From: Solirubrobacter soli DSM 22325
Lineage (GTDB): Bacteria; Actinomycetota; Thermoleophilia; Solirubrobacterales; Solirubrobacteraceae
Direction of reading: 5' to 3'
Length of the DNA stretch: 64,000 bases
Assembly (NCBI RefSeq): GCF_000423665.1
Contig: NZ_KE384072.1
Span: 341,152-405,151 of the forward strand
The notes below the pieces were generated by a model. It was not told the DNA's origin. It searched no databases and worked only from the letters and a program-made list of their open reading frames with translations. The translations under genes and the position numbers were made by a program. How positions within the stretch are numbered: position 1 is the stretch's first letter; each line of letters begins with the position of its first letter. This document shows, piece after piece, positions 1 to 8,488 of the stretch.

Positions 1-453
1 GCGCGTCAGCTCGTGGACCATGCCGAGCAGGAGTTCGGCAACCTCGGCCGAGCCGGCTTCGTCGAGCCGTACCGGCCAGCGGCTGATGTGCGCGTCGCCG
101 GCGTCGAACCCGCCGTTGTGGGCCGCCCGGCGGGCCTCCTCCGATGCCACCGTGACGAGGCTCCGGATCAGCGCACGCCGCCGCTGTGGTGGGAGCCGCT
201 GCCACTCCTCGTCCTCGATGACGCCCGGCGCCGTCGCGCGGTAGACGCTCGCCGTGCCACCTCGCCGGCGCTCGGTTCGAACCAACTCGAGCCAGCCGTG
301 CCGCAGGAGCACACGCGTGTGGTAGCTGACGAGGTTCAGTGGCTCGCCGGTGCGGCGAGCGAGGTCGCTCGGGCTCGCGGGCCCGAGCTGGTAGGCGGCC
401 AGAAGCCGGTCGCGGAGCGCGTGGGCCAGCAACAGGGACGGGCGTGCCGTCAT
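1..453 (-). CDS. ArsR-like winged-helix transcriptional regulator (partial, 3' end off window)
   Basis: The frame is open from an ATG at 453 to the left edge, giving 151 residues with the C terminus missing. The N-terminal ~70 residues form a winged helix-turn-helix: a DLARRTGEPLNLVSYHTRVL helix-turn-helix, then RHGWLELV, then a wing ending GGTASVYRAT. This order is typical of ArsR-type DNA-binding domains. The rest (RRALIRSLVTVASEEAR onward) is a helical part without recognised ligand residues. It begins just beyond a GC-rich hairpin at 479-502, so it is probably transcribed alone. The regulated target is not visible. Confidence 0.7.
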   Translation of the reverse strand, partial: MTARPSLLLAHALRDRLLAAYQLGPASPSDLARRTGEPLNLVSYHTRVLLRHGWLELVRTERRRGGTASVYRATAPGVIEDEEWQRLPPQRRRALIRSLVTVASEEARRAAHNGGFDAGDAHISRWPVRLDEAGSAEVAELLLGMVHELTR

Positions 454-478
454 GTCGTCATCGTGACACGTCCCACGG

Positions 479-502
479 CCGCCCGCTTACGGGAGCGGGC
501 GG
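479..502 (-). terminator. GC-rich hairpin, probable terminator
   Basis: CCGCCCGCT and AGCGGGCGG form a perfect 9-bp stem around a 6-nt loop (tacggg). No U-run follows, as is common in GC-rich actinobacteria. It lies downstream of the minus-strand genes at 517-579 and 690-1160 and upstream of the regulator starting at 453. Confidence 0.45.
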
Positions 503-516
503 CGCCGGGGACGTGC

Positions 517-579
517 TCAGTTGCCCTTCCAGAACCCGGACTCACCCGCCACCGGACGGTCCGCAACAACGATGTTCAC
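517..579 (-). CDS. possible 20-residue small protein
   Basis: A GTG at 579 opens a 20-codon frame reading MNIVVADRPVAGESGFWKGN and then stop. An AAGGGGG Shine-Dalgarno-like run lies about 10 nt upstream, and a terminator-like hairpin follows 15 nt after the stop. That is the layout of a short monocistronic message. No family is recognised, and an overlapping alternative frame exists (GTG at 588, ending CCGPSGGG). It is reported because SD, short frame and hairpin line up; it may be chance. Confidence 0.25.
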   Translation of the reverse strand: MNIVVADRPVAGESGFWKGN

Positions 580-621
580 GCTTGCTCACCCCCTTGTCTG
601 CGCTCGACCTCAGGACATTGG

Positions 622-634
622 GTGATTGGATCAC
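622..634. promoter_or_regulatory. short palindrome in the intergenic gap (possible operator)
   Basis: GTGAT-tgg-ATCAC is a 13-bp perfect inverted repeat in the only AT-richer part of the 580-689 gap, about 45 bp upstream of the possible small ORF. No convincing -35/-10 pair was found around it. Confidence 0.2.
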
Positions 635-689
635 TACGTGGCCTCCAAGACCAGACACGAATCCGTCCGGGTTCGGCCGACATGCCGGC

Positions 690-1160
690 CTACCAGCGCA
701 CGGGGTCGAGCCCGGGCTCGAAGCAGAACTCGGTGACCACCGCGCAGTCGAGCGCGGTCGCCACCCACGCCCCCGCCGCCTCCAGCTCATCCATCCAGCC
801 CGCGCATCGAGGCGATCCCGCCGTCAGCCGCTCCGATACCCGCGCGATCGCGTCCGCCAAGCACGTCTCGACCAGTTCCACCACGAGGTCGGCGGGCCCG
901 GTGACGACCGAGCCGGGCAAGTCCGTCTTCATCCGCGTCAGCAGCCGCAAGGCCTCCCGCGCACGATCCAGCTCGTCCCGCTCGCCCGCGGAACGGAGCT
1001 CGACGACACGGCGTTCGAGCGCGGCGATGCGCTCCCCCACGCCCCGCTCCAACCCGGCCCACTGCGCGGGCGCGACCTCGACCCGCAACGCGTCGCAGAC
1101 CCCGAGCCCGCGGACGCTGCCCGCCACGCGAGCCGGACTGACGGTACGGTCTTGCTGCAT
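690..1160 (-). CDS. hypothetical protein, helical
   Basis: 156 residues from an ATG at 1160 preceded by a strong SD (AGGAGG, about 10 nt upstream), which supports the gene and the start. Residues ~35-75 (GVGERIAALERRVVELRSAGE onward) look like an amphipathic or coiled-coil helix with Arg/Glu heptads. A hydrophobic stretch (VVTGPADLVVELVETCLADAI) follows. There is no signal peptide or membrane segment, and I do not recognise the family. The acidic C terminus ends CFEPGLDPVRW. A soluble cytoplasmic protein with a protein-protein contact helix is the most that can be said. Confidence 0.55.
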   Translation of the reverse strand: MQQDRTVSPARVAGSVRGLGVCDALRVEVAPAQWAGLERGVGERIAALERRVVELRSAGERDELDRAREALRLLTRMKTDLPGSVVTGPADLVVELVETCLADAIARVSERLTAGSPRCAGWMDELEAAGAWVATALDCAVVTEFCFEPGLDPVRW

Positions 1161-1316
1161 GGGAGTACGGCCTCCTGTGCCGGCCCCGGGGCGTTGGCGC
1201 GCCGCCGGGGCACTTTTCGTTTGCGGTCGGAGACTACGAAGCGGGTCGGCGGAACGGCCGCGGCCGACGGCCCGATCAGCGGCGTCGCTCGCGTGGACAC
1301 GGTTGGTGACGAACGA

Positions 1317-1346
1317 CGAACGCCCCGGACTGAGCCGGGGCGTTCG
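1317..1346 (-). terminator. terminator of the M4 protease gene
   Basis: CGAACGCCCCGG and CCGGGGCGTTCG form a perfect 12-bp stem with a 6-nt loop (actgag), starting 18 nt after the protease stop codon at 1365. Confidence 0.75.
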
Positions 1347-1364
1347 CGTGGCGTCTCAGCTAGG

Positions 1365-3587
1365 TCAGCTGACGTTGAGCGCCGTGTCGTCGACGACGAA
1401 GGAGGTCTGCAGCGAGGTGTCCTCGGTGCCCGTGAACTTCAGGACGACGGTCTGCCCGGCGAAGCCCGCGACGTTGATCGTGCGGAGCTGGTAGCCGGCG
1501 GCCTTGTTCAGGTTCGAGTAGGTCGCCACCGTGTTCGCGCCGAGCGTCACGGTCAGCTTGTCGAACTGGGTCGTGGTGGTCGTCTCGGCCGAGTCGATGT
1601 GCAGCCAGAACGAGAGGCTGTAGTTCGTGCAGCCGGCCGGGATCGCCACCGTCTGCTGGAGCGTGTCGGTGTGGGTGGTGCCGTAGCCGTTCATCCAGGC
1701 GAAGCGGGTGCCGCCGTGCGCGGTCTGGCCGGCGTAGGCGCCGATCACGTTCGGGGTCGACGTCCACGGCGCGGTCGCGGTCTCGAAGCCGGGGTTGCCG
1801 AGCTTGTTGCCCGGGCTGGCGCAGACCGGCTGCTGGGAGATCGTCCAGTTGATCGTGACGGAGCTGTTCACGCCGCCGGAGGTCGCCGTGATCACGGCCG
1901 CGTAGGTGCCCACACTGCTCGGAGTACCGGAGATCAGGCCCGTCGAGGCGTTGATCGACAGACCGACCGGCAGCCCCGTGGCCGACCAGGCGTACGTGCC
2001 GGTGCCACCCGTGGCGGTCATCTGCAGCGACACGGCGGTCCCGAGGCCAGAGGTCTGGTTGCCCGGGTTGTTGACCGCGACGGCGGCGCCGATGGTGCAC
2101 GTGGGATCGGCGGCCTGGGCCGGGACGCTGATCGCGTCCCACGCCGCCTTGACGGTGTTGTAGGCGTTGCAGTTGGCGGGGAAGAGGTTCTTGGCGGCGG
2201 TGAGCGTGGCGGTGCGGTACTTGAGGTACGTCATGCCGCTCGTCTTGGTCAGCATCGCGTTGTAGAAGATCTTGCCCGCGGTCTGGATGCCGAGCCCGGT
2301 GACCGCGGCGCCGTTGCAGGTCGGGCTGGCGGGCTTGCCGGCCGGGGCCGAGCCCTCGGCGACGAGGTAGAACCAGTGGTTGAGCGGGCCCGCCGCGGCG
2401 TGCGTCTCAGCGCCCGGGATCGAGGACGAGTAGCAATCCGGATCGCCGGCCAGCGACGGCTTGTACATGTAACGGATCGGGCCGCTGCCGACGAGGTTGA
2501 TCTCCTCGCCCACCGTGTAGTCGGGCGGATCGTAGGCCACGGCCTCGTTGGCATAGGCCTCGGTCAGCGCGCCGAAGATGTCACCCGTCGCCTCGGAGAC
2601 GCCGTTCCCGGACTGCCCGCCGGGCGTGTTGGAGTCGATCGCGTGGCCGAACTCGTGGCCGACGACGTCCAGCGCGGAGATCCACTGGTTGGCCTGGTTG
2701 TGGCCGATCGTGACGCCCGTGCCGTCCCAGTAGGCGTTGAGGTCGTTGAGGCCGACGTAGATCGGGAAGCCGCCGCCGGAGCCGTTGATGCCGCTGCGGC
2801 CGAACCACGAGCCGAGCATGTCCCACTCCTTGCCGACGCCGAACAGCGCGTCGACGCACCCGGTCTCGATGTTGGTGCCGTCGCTGTTGCCCCAGACGTC
2901 ATCCGTGCCGGTCAGGACCGCGCGGCTCGACGAGTTGCGGCAGGAGATGCCCGGCCGGGCGGCGTCGGTCATCGAGAACGACGTGCCGGAGCCGGAGGTG
3001 CCGATCGTCACCGGCCCGCTCATCCAGCTGTTGCCGGTGCCGTCCACGACCTCGTCGCGGGTGGAGATGACCTCGCCGGTCTTGGCGTCGGTGAGCACGT
3101 GCAGCTTGCTCGGCATCGCGCCCTTCTGACCGGTGACGATGGTCTCGTAGGCGAGCGTCGGCTGGTCGGCGGTGGCATCGACGACCAGGTCGGTGCTCTG
3201 GACGTCATTCACGCCCGGGACCTGCGAGCTCGCGGTCTGCGCGGCCTGCGCCGCCGAGAGGCTCGGCGTGGTCGAGACGTTGATGGTCTCGTCCTGCGCG
3301 ACCGCGGTCGAGGCGACCTGGCCGTCCTTGGTGACGACGACGAAGTCGCCGCCGACGACCGGCAGCCCCTTGTAGCTGCGCTCGTACGGCACGTACGACA
3401 GGCCTTCCTTGGTGGTGACGACGTCACCGCGGTGGAAGGAGTCCGACGAGCTCACGTGGAGCTTGGAGGGACGCGACTTGAGGTAGTCGGCGGCCCTGTC
3501 GGCGGGTGAGTTGGCCGCCTGAGCGGTCGAGACGGTGACTCCCAGCAACGTCATTGCAGCTACGACGATCGAGACCCTGCGATGCAT
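1365..3587 (-). CDS. secreted M4-family (thermolysin-like) metalloprotease
   Basis: 740 residues. An ATG at 3587 was preferred over one 13 codons upstream because AAGGAG lies 10 nt before it and the signal peptide (MHRRVSIVVAAMTLLG...AQA) starts there. Next come an FTP/PepSY-type propeptide and an M4 catalytic domain with HEFGHAID (two zinc-binding His and the catalytic Glu) and GVSEATGDIFGAL, whose Glu is the third zinc ligand. A putative Ig-like domain (GLPVGLSINASTGLISGTPSSVG) and a C-terminal beta-sandwich of about 150 residues follow. Thermolysin-like enzymes are secreted as inactive precursors and degrade extracellular protein. The gene stands alone with its own terminator. Function is firm; substrate is unknown. 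Confidence 0.92.
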   Translation of the reverse strand: MHRRVSIVVAAMTLLGVTVSTAQAANSPADRAADYLKSRPSKLHVSSSDSFHRGDVVTTKEGLSYVPYERSYKGLPVVGGDFVVVTKDGQVASTAVAQDETINVSTTPSLSAAQAAQTASSQVPGVNDVQSTDLVVDATADQPTLAYETIVTGQKGAMPSKLHVLTDAKTGEVISTRDEVVDGTGNSWMSGPVTIGTSGSGTSFSMTDAARPGISCRNSSSRAVLTGTDDVWGNSDGTNIETGCVDALFGVGKEWDMLGSWFGRSGINGSGGGFPIYVGLNDLNAYWDGTGVTIGHNQANQWISALDVVGHEFGHAIDSNTPGGQSGNGVSEATGDIFGALTEAYANEAVAYDPPDYTVGEEINLVGSGPIRYMYKPSLAGDPDCYSSSIPGAETHAAAGPLNHWFYLVAEGSAPAGKPASPTCNGAAVTGLGIQTAGKIFYNAMLTKTSGMTYLKYRTATLTAAKNLFPANCNAYNTVKAAWDAISVPAQAADPTCTIGAAVAVNNPGNQTSGLGTAVSLQMTATGGTGTYAWSATGLPVGLSINASTGLISGTPSSVGTYAAVITATSGGVNSSVTINWTISQQPVCASPGNKLGNPGFETATAPWTSTPNVIGAYAGQTAHGGTRFAWMNGYGTTHTDTLQQTVAIPAGCTNYSLSFWLHIDSAETTTTTQFDKLTVTLGANTVATYSNLNKAAGYQLRTINVAGFAGQTVVLKFTGTEDTSLQTSFVVDDTALNVS

Positions 3588-3685
3588 TCGTGCGTGGCTC
3601 CTTGCCGGCGATGTGAACGACGGCATCCTTTGAAACCACGCTGACGTGGCGCAGACGTTCCGCTGACGGGCCGCGTCCGCGGCTC

Positions 3686-4492
3686 CTATTGGCCCTTCTG
3701 GATCCGCTTGAACTCCGTGACCTTGGCCCGCCAGTTGGTGGCCAGCGCCGCGGGTGCGCCGGAGAGCAGGACGAAGCTTCCCTTGTCGTAGTGGGCGGTC
3801 AGGTAGACCAGGTTGGACTCGTAGTCGTAGATACCGCGCGTGATGCCGGTCGCGGACTGGCCCGAGACCAGGAACTCGAAGTACGGCGTCTTGTCGACCT
3901 GCTCGCCTTTGGAGAACTTCTTGAGCCCGTCACCGAGGCCGGGCTTGGGCAGCTTGCCGTGCGAGTTGCCATGGGCGGCCGTCGTGTCCGGGTTCGACGA
4001 GAGCTGGATCGTGCAGGCCGAGAGCTCGGCCTCGAGCGCCTGTGCCTCCGGGGCGCTGAACGTCGCCCACTTGACCGTGGTCACGTCGCCCTTCTTCTTG
4101 ACGGCCTGGCCGAGGATCGTCCAGCGATTCTCATCGCGCGGAGCGGCGGCGGCGGCCAACGTCTTCGCTATCGCCTGGTAGAGCTCCAAGTCGGAGTCGA
4201 ACTCGCGCTCCTTGCCCTTCTTGTTGTCGCCGATCCAGTTCCTGGCCTCGGCGGTGAGCGCCTTCGCGTCGACGCCGGGAAGCGCCTTCTTGATGGCGGG
4301 CGTGACGGGCGGAGGCGCCTTGAGCAGCGACTTGTTGACCTTGACCGTGCGCTGGAGCATTGCGCCGACGGCGTGATTGCCGGCCGTCCGCTGCAGCGCG
4401 AGGACGCGCCCGCCGGCATCCGCCGACCGCTCCTCCTCGAGACGCGCAGCGTGTTCGTCCTCCCTGCGCCGGGACTTGTGACGGACCGCCAT
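3686..4492 (-). CDS. LQRTAGN-motif protein (possible injection-system cargo or toxin)
   Basis: 268 residues from an ATG at 4492. The N terminus is charged (MAVRHKSRRREDEHAARLEE) and leads into VLALQRTAGNHAVGAMLQR. This motif is the hallmark of actinobacterial proteins associated with extracellular contractile injection systems (often DUF4157 proteins). The remaining ~210 residues (AEARNWIGDNKKGKE, ELYQAIAKTL, TTAAHGNSHGKLPKPGLGDGL, PYFEFLVSGQSATGITRGIYDYE) match no family I know and may be the effector domain. There is no signal peptide, as expected for cargo loaded in the cytoplasm. No injection-system genes are in the window. Divergent from the LCP gene, with 118 bp between starts. Confidence 0.7.
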   Translation of the reverse strand: MAVRHKSRRREDEHAARLEEERSADAGGRVLALQRTAGNHAVGAMLQRTVKVNKSLLKAPPPVTPAIKKALPGVDAKALTAEARNWIGDNKKGKEREFDSDLELYQAIAKTLAAAAAPRDENRWTILGQAVKKKGDVTTVKWATFSAPEAQALEAELSACTIQLSSNPDTTAAHGNSHGKLPKPGLGDGLKKFSKGEQVDKTPYFEFLVSGQSATGITRGIYDYESNLVYLTAHYDKGSFVLLSGAPAALATNWRAKVTEFKRIQKGQ

Positions 4493-4610
4493 CGGGCCGA
4501 CGCTAGTGCCGGCCCGACTGCCCGGGGTGCCACGACCCGCCCCGGAAACCGGCGTGACGTCACACCCGCGCGTTTGACGCCGTCTCGCCCGCGCGACGCG
4601 TGTTCGCGCG

Positions 4611-5984
4611 GTGACAGATTCAAGCTCCACCGCATCCCGCCGAGACCTAGTGGAGATGCTCCGTCTCCTCATCGCGTGCGCGATCGTGTTCGTCAGCTGC
4701 GCCGGCGCCACCCTCGCGATCGGCGCCAACGAGCTGCACGCGACCGCGCGGGTCCTGGAGGCGCAGCCGCGGGTGGAGATCCCGAAGGCCACCACGCCCG
4801 AGCCGACCGGCGCCGCCAAGACGATCCTGCTGATCGGCTCCGACCATCGCGCGACCGCCGCCAAGAGCGATGCCCGCTCGGACACGATGATGCTCGTCCG
4901 CCTGAACCCGCGGGCGAGCGCGGTGACCGTGCTCTCGATCCCGCGCGACCTGCAGGTGACGATCCCCGGCAAGGGCACCGCGAAGCTCAATGCCGCGTAC
5001 GCGTACGGCGGGGCCCCACTCACCGTCAAGACGATCCGCCGCCTGCTCGGCATCGGCGTCGATCACGTGATCGACGTCGACTTCGCCGGCTTCCGCGCGC
5101 TCGTGGACCGGCTCGGCTGCGTGTACACCGACGTCGACCGCCGCTACTTCAACCGCAACGTCGGCACCGCCGCCACCAACTACGCGTCGATCGACATCCA
5201 GGCCGGTTACCAGCGGCTCTGCGGCAGCGACGCGCTCGACTACGTCCGCTACCGCCACGGCGACAACGACCTCGTCCGCGCCGCGCGCCAGCACGACTTC
5301 CTGCGTCAGGCGCGCGGGCAGTTCGGCGTCAAGGAGCTGCTCGGCGACCGGCGCGCCCTGCTGCGGGCGCTCGGCGAGCACACCCGCACGGACATTCGCG
5401 GCACCAAGCAGGTGGCCGAGCTCGTCAAGCTCGCAGCCGACGTGATCGGCAAGCCCGTCCAGGAGGTGCCGTTCCCGGCAACGCTCGGTGCCAGCTACGT
5501 CTACGCCACGCCGACCGCGATCCGCGCGGCCGTACGCCGATTCGAGCATCCGACGGTCGCCGCCGCGACGAAGACGTCCCGTCGAGGCGCCCCGAAGCCC
5601 ACCCGCATCCCGCAGGGCGAGACCGCCACGCGCGTCTACACCCTCACCGACACCCACGGCACGCGCCACCGCGCATCCCGTCGCTCGGTGCGGATCGGTC
5701 TCGGCGAGTACTACGGGATCCAGAGCACGGACTGGACCGACCCGCCGATCCTCGCCGCGCCCGACGTACGGCGCGGCACCTTCGAGCTCTTCTACGACGG
5801 CCGCCGTCTGCGCCGCGTCGCGCTGCAGACCGACAAGGGCTCGATGTGGGTGACGAACACGCTCACGCTCTCGCTGACCAACGCGCAGATGCTCGCCATC
5901 GCGCGTCAGGCGGCCAAGTCGACCGTGACCGGGTCGGCGAGCAGCCGCCCGCGCAACGTCAGGACGGCGCGGCCCGCGGCGTGA
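4611..5984 (+). CDS. LytR-CpsA-Psr (LCP) family protein
   Basis: 457 residues from a GTG at 4611. A cytoplasmic N terminus, one transmembrane helix (LLIACAIVFVSCAGATLAIG, ~residues 19-38) and then the LCP domain: ILLIGSDHR, RSDTMMLVRLNP, VLSIPRDLQV and YVRYRHGDNDLVRAARQHDFL, with the conserved Arg/Asp residues that bind polyprenyl pyrophosphate. LCP enzymes transfer glycopolymers from a lipid carrier to peptidoglycan on the outer membrane face. The ~150-residue C-terminal extension (from ~320) is Arg-rich and not recognised. Its last 79 bp overlap the convergent hemW gene. Confidence 0.9.
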   Translation: MTDSSSTASRRDLVEMLRLLIACAIVFVSCAGATLAIGANELHATARVLEAQPRVEIPKATTPEPTGAAKTILLIGSDHRATAAKSDARSDTMMLVRLNPRASAVTVLSIPRDLQVTIPGKGTAKLNAAYAYGGAPLTVKTIRRLLGIGVDHVIDVDFAGFRALVDRLGCVYTDVDRRYFNRNVGTAATNYASIDIQAGYQRLCGSDALDYVRYRHGDNDLVRAARQHDFLRQARGQFGVKELLGDRRALLRALGEHTRTDIRGTKQVAELVKLAADVIGKPVQEVPFPATLGASYVYATPTAIRAAVRRFEHPTVAAATKTSRRGAPKPTRIPQGETATRVYTLTDTHGTRHRASRRSVRIGLGEYYGIQSTDWTDPPILAAPDVRRGTFELFYDGRRLRRVALQTDKGSMWVTNTLTLSLTNAQMLAIARQAAKSTVTGSASSRPRNVRTARPAA

Positions 5985-7117
5985 TCGTCCGGCTCGAGGA
6001 GCCCGTCGGCGACGTGACGCTCGGCGGCGGCGCGACCGTCGCGCGTGAGTTCGCCCAACGCGACGCCTGAGCGCAGCCGCAGCCCGAGCATCACCCGCTC
6101 GAGCCGGACCTCGTCCGCACCGGGCAGCTCCCGCGCCGCCGCGGGTGACATCGACGCGGCGAGCCGCTCGCCCCACGCCCGCGGGTGCAGCACGTTCCAC
6201 CAGCGCACGCCGCCGACGTGGCTGTGTGCGCCGGGCCCGGCGCCCCACCAGTCGCCCCCGCTCCAGTAGCCGAGGTTGTGGCGGCACCAGGCGGCCTCGC
6301 TCCGAGCCCACGAGCAGGTCTCGTACCACGCCATGCCGGCCTCGGCCAGCACGCGCTCGGCGGTCTCGAAGCGGTCGACGATCACCGCCTCGTTCGGCAC
6401 GACCAGCTCGCCGCGGCGCACTTGTGCGGCCAACCGCGTGCCCGGTTCGACGATCAGCGAGTAGGTCGAGAGGTGATCGGGCGCGGCACTCAGCGCCGCC
6501 TCGAGTGACATCAGCCAGTCCGACGCGGTCTCCCCCGGCGTGCCGTAGATCAGGTCGAGGCTCACCTGCTCGAACCCCGCGGCGCGCGCCTCGGCGACCG
6601 CCTGCTCCGGCCGCCCGGGCGAATGGACGCGGTCGAGGATCGCCAGCACGCGCGGGACCGCGCTCTGCATTCCCAGCGACACGCGCGTGAACCCGGCTTC
6701 TCGCAACGCCGCCAGCTTGGCCGGATCGACCGACTCGGGGTTGGCCTCGGTGGTGACCTCGGCAGCGGCCTTCAACCCGAACCGCTCGTCGATCCGCCGC
6801 AGGATCGTCGTCAGATCGGCCGCGGACAGCAGCGTGGGCGTCCCGCCGCCGAAGAAGACCGTGTCGACCTGCGGGGGCGAGCCGAGCACCCGCGCCGCGA
6901 GGTCGATCTCGGCGAGCACCGCGGCGACGTACCCGCTCGCCTGCTCGGCGCCTTGCTCGCCCGGCACGTACGTGTTGAAGTCGCAGTAGCCGCAGCGCGT
7001 CGCGCAGAACGGGACGTGCACGTAGAATCCGAACGGTCGCGTCCCGACGCCGTCGAGCGCCGCCTCCGGCAACGCGCCGTCGGCGGGTGCGGGATCTCCT
7101 GCGGGAAGTCGGGCCAC
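5906..7117 (-). CDS. hemW: HemW-like radical SAM heme chaperone / oxygen-independent coproporphyrinogen oxidase family
   Basis: 403 residues from a GTG at 7117. The N-terminal FGFYVHVPFCATRCGYCDF carries the CxxxCxxC cluster motif of radical SAM enzymes in the HemN/HemW form (HVPFC...C.YC.F). GGGTPTLL (SAM binding), GMQS and SLDLIYGTPGET follow in family order, and a HemN C-terminal domain closes the protein. The length (~400) and the single Cys between the cluster Cys residues fit HemW, a heme-insertion chaperone, better than true HemN. Starts of hemW and the DUF2071 gene are 25 bp apart and divergent. Confidence 0.9.
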   Translation of the reverse strand: MARLPAGDPAPADGALPEAALDGVGTRPFGFYVHVPFCATRCGYCDFNTYVPGEQGAEQASGYVAAVLAEIDLAARVLGSPPQVDTVFFGGGTPTLLSAADLTTILRRIDERFGLKAAAEVTTEANPESVDPAKLAALREAGFTRVSLGMQSAVPRVLAILDRVHSPGRPEQAVAEARAAGFEQVSLDLIYGTPGETASDWLMSLEAALSAAPDHLSTYSLIVEPGTRLAAQVRRGELVVPNEAVIVDRFETAERVLAEAGMAWYETCSWARSEAAWCRHNLGYWSGGDWWGAGPGAHSHVGGVRWWNVLHPRAWGERLAASMSPAAARELPGADEVRLERVMLGLRLRSGVALGELTRDGRAAAERHVADGLLEPDDHAAGRAVLTLRGRLLADPVTVDLAA

Positions 7118-7142
7118 GGCCGGATGAGTCTAGATTGGCGGC

Positions 7143-7856
7143 GTGCCCTTCCTGACCGCCGAATGGCTGAACGTCGCCGCGGTCACGTTCGCCGCCGACG
7201 AGGAGCAGCTGCTGCCATACCTCCCGCGGGGCGCCACGATCGACACGCTCGAGGGCTCCCCGCGCGTGAGCCTGGTGGCGTTCGAGTTCCGCCGCACGCG
7301 GGTCCGCGGGCTGGCGATCCCGCGCCACATCGCGTTCCCGGAGATCAACCTGCGCTTCTACGTGCGCCACGGCGGCGAGCGTGGCGTCGTGTTCATCCGC
7401 GAGCTCGTGCCGCGGCGGGCGATCGCGGCGGTCGCGCGGCTGCTGTACAACGAGCCGTACGAGCGGATCCCGATGCGCTGCGGCGTGACGCCCACCGAAG
7501 GCGGTGGCGTCGAGGTGTGGCACCGGTTCGGGCGCACCTCCGCCCTGACCATGAAAGGCGCCGCCGACGCGGTCGTCCCCGAGGCCGGAAGCGCCGCCCA
7601 CTGGCTCACGGACCACTCGCTCGGCGTCGGCCGGCGCCGCGACGGCGCGACCTTGCTCTACAACGTCGCGCACCCCACCTGGGCGCTGCGCGAGGTTGAG
7701 GACCTCGGCCTCGACGTGGACTTCGGCGCCGTCTACGGCGCGGAGTGGGCGTGGCTGGCGGACGCGACGCCGAGCCACCTCTCGCTCGCCGTCGGCTCGC
7801 CGATCACCGTCTCGCCACCTCAGCGCTGGGACGCGCGGACCAGCCCGGTCTCGTAG
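7143..7856 (+). CDS. DUF2071 (YqjF-like) protein
   Basis: 237 residues from a GTG at 7143. The fold signature of DUF2071 is clear: MPFLTAEWLNVA at the start, LLPYLPRG, a phenylalanine-rich LVAFEFRRTRVRG, EINLRFYVRH and GVVFIRELVPRRAIAAVARLLYNEPY. Family members are soluble and of unknown biochemical role (acetoacetate-decarboxylase-like fold). The last 37 bp overlap the convergent response regulator gene. Nothing in the context gives a substrate. Confidence 0.85.
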   Translation: MPFLTAEWLNVAAVTFAADEEQLLPYLPRGATIDTLEGSPRVSLVAFEFRRTRVRGLAIPRHIAFPEINLRFYVRHGGERGVVFIRELVPRRAIAAVARLLYNEPYERIPMRCGVTPTEGGGVEVWHRFGRTSALTMKGAADAVVPEAGSAAHWLTDHSLGVGRRRDGATLLYNVAHPTWALREVEDLGLDVDFGAVYGAEWAWLADATPSHLSLAVGSPITVSPPQRWDARTSPVS

Positions 7857-8488
7857 GCGAAGATCACCGCCTGCACCCGGTCGCGCAGGTCGAGCTTGGC
7901 GAGGATGCGCCCGACGTGGGTCTTCACGGTCGCCTCCGAGACGACGAGCCGCGCCGCGATCTCAGCGTTGGACAACCCACCCGCCACCGCCAGCAGCACC
8001 TCGCGCTCGCGCTCGGTCAGCGGGTCGAGGCGCTCTGAGCGGGTCGCGGGCGCGTGCGCGTCGGGGAACTGGTGCGCGTAGGCGTCCAGCAGGCGGCGGG
8101 TGACGCTCGGCGCCACGACCGCGTCCCCGCCCGCCACCGCGCGGATCCCCGCCAGCAGCTCCTCCGGCGGCGCGTCCTTCAACAGGAAGCCGCTCGCGCC
8201 CGCGCGCAGGCCGCTGAACGCGTACTCGTCGAGGTCGAACGTGGTGAGGATCAGGACCCGCGCGTCGCTCCCCGAGGCGACGATCCGGCGGGTGGCTTCG
8301 ATCCCGTCCAGCTCGGGCATGCGGACGTCCATCAGCACGACGTCGGGCGAGGACTCCGCGGCGCGGGCCACGGCTTGCTCTCCGTCAGCCGCCTCGCCCG
8401 CGACCTCCATGTCGGGCTGCGCCTCGAGGATCATGCGGAAGCCCATGCGCAGCAGCGGCTGATCGTCGGCGAGCAGGACCTTGATCAC
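7820..8488 (-). CDS. NarL/LuxR-family response regulator
   Basis: 222 residues from a GTG at 8488 that overlaps the histidine kinase stop by 4 bp (GTGA). Receiver domain: KVLLADDQPLLRMG with the acidic pair, VVLMDVRMPELDG with the phospho-acceptor Asp, LILTTFD with the conserved Thr, and FLLKDAPP with the conserved Lys. C-terminal LuxR helix-turn-helix: LTEREREVLLAVAGGLSNAEIAARLVVSEATVKTHV. The partner kinase is directly upstream and both sit behind an ABC exporter in one operon. Autoregulation in response to envelope stress or a toxic peptide is likely but inferred. Confidence 0.93.
   Translation of the reverse strand: MIKVLLADDQPLLRMGFRMILEAQPDMEVAGEAADGEQAVARAAESSPDVVLMDVRMPELDGIEATRRIVASGSDARVLILTTFDLDEYAFSGLRAGASGFLLKDAPPEELLAGIRAVAGGDAVVAPSVTRRLLDAYAHQFPDAHAPATRSERLDPLTEREREVLLAVAGGLSNAEIAARLVVSEATVKTHVGRILAKLDLRDRVQAVIFAYETGLVRASQR

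Noticed and set aside
1177..1222. Imperfect hairpin followed by TTTTCGTTT on the plus strand
   Set aside because: No plus-strand gene precedes it and the stem has a 4-nt bulge; more likely part of the leader of the 690-1160 gene.
339..3509. Long plus-strand open frame opposite the M4 protease
   Set aside because: Arg/Gly/Val-rich shadow with no motifs; the minus strand has a signal peptide, HEXXH and a good SD.
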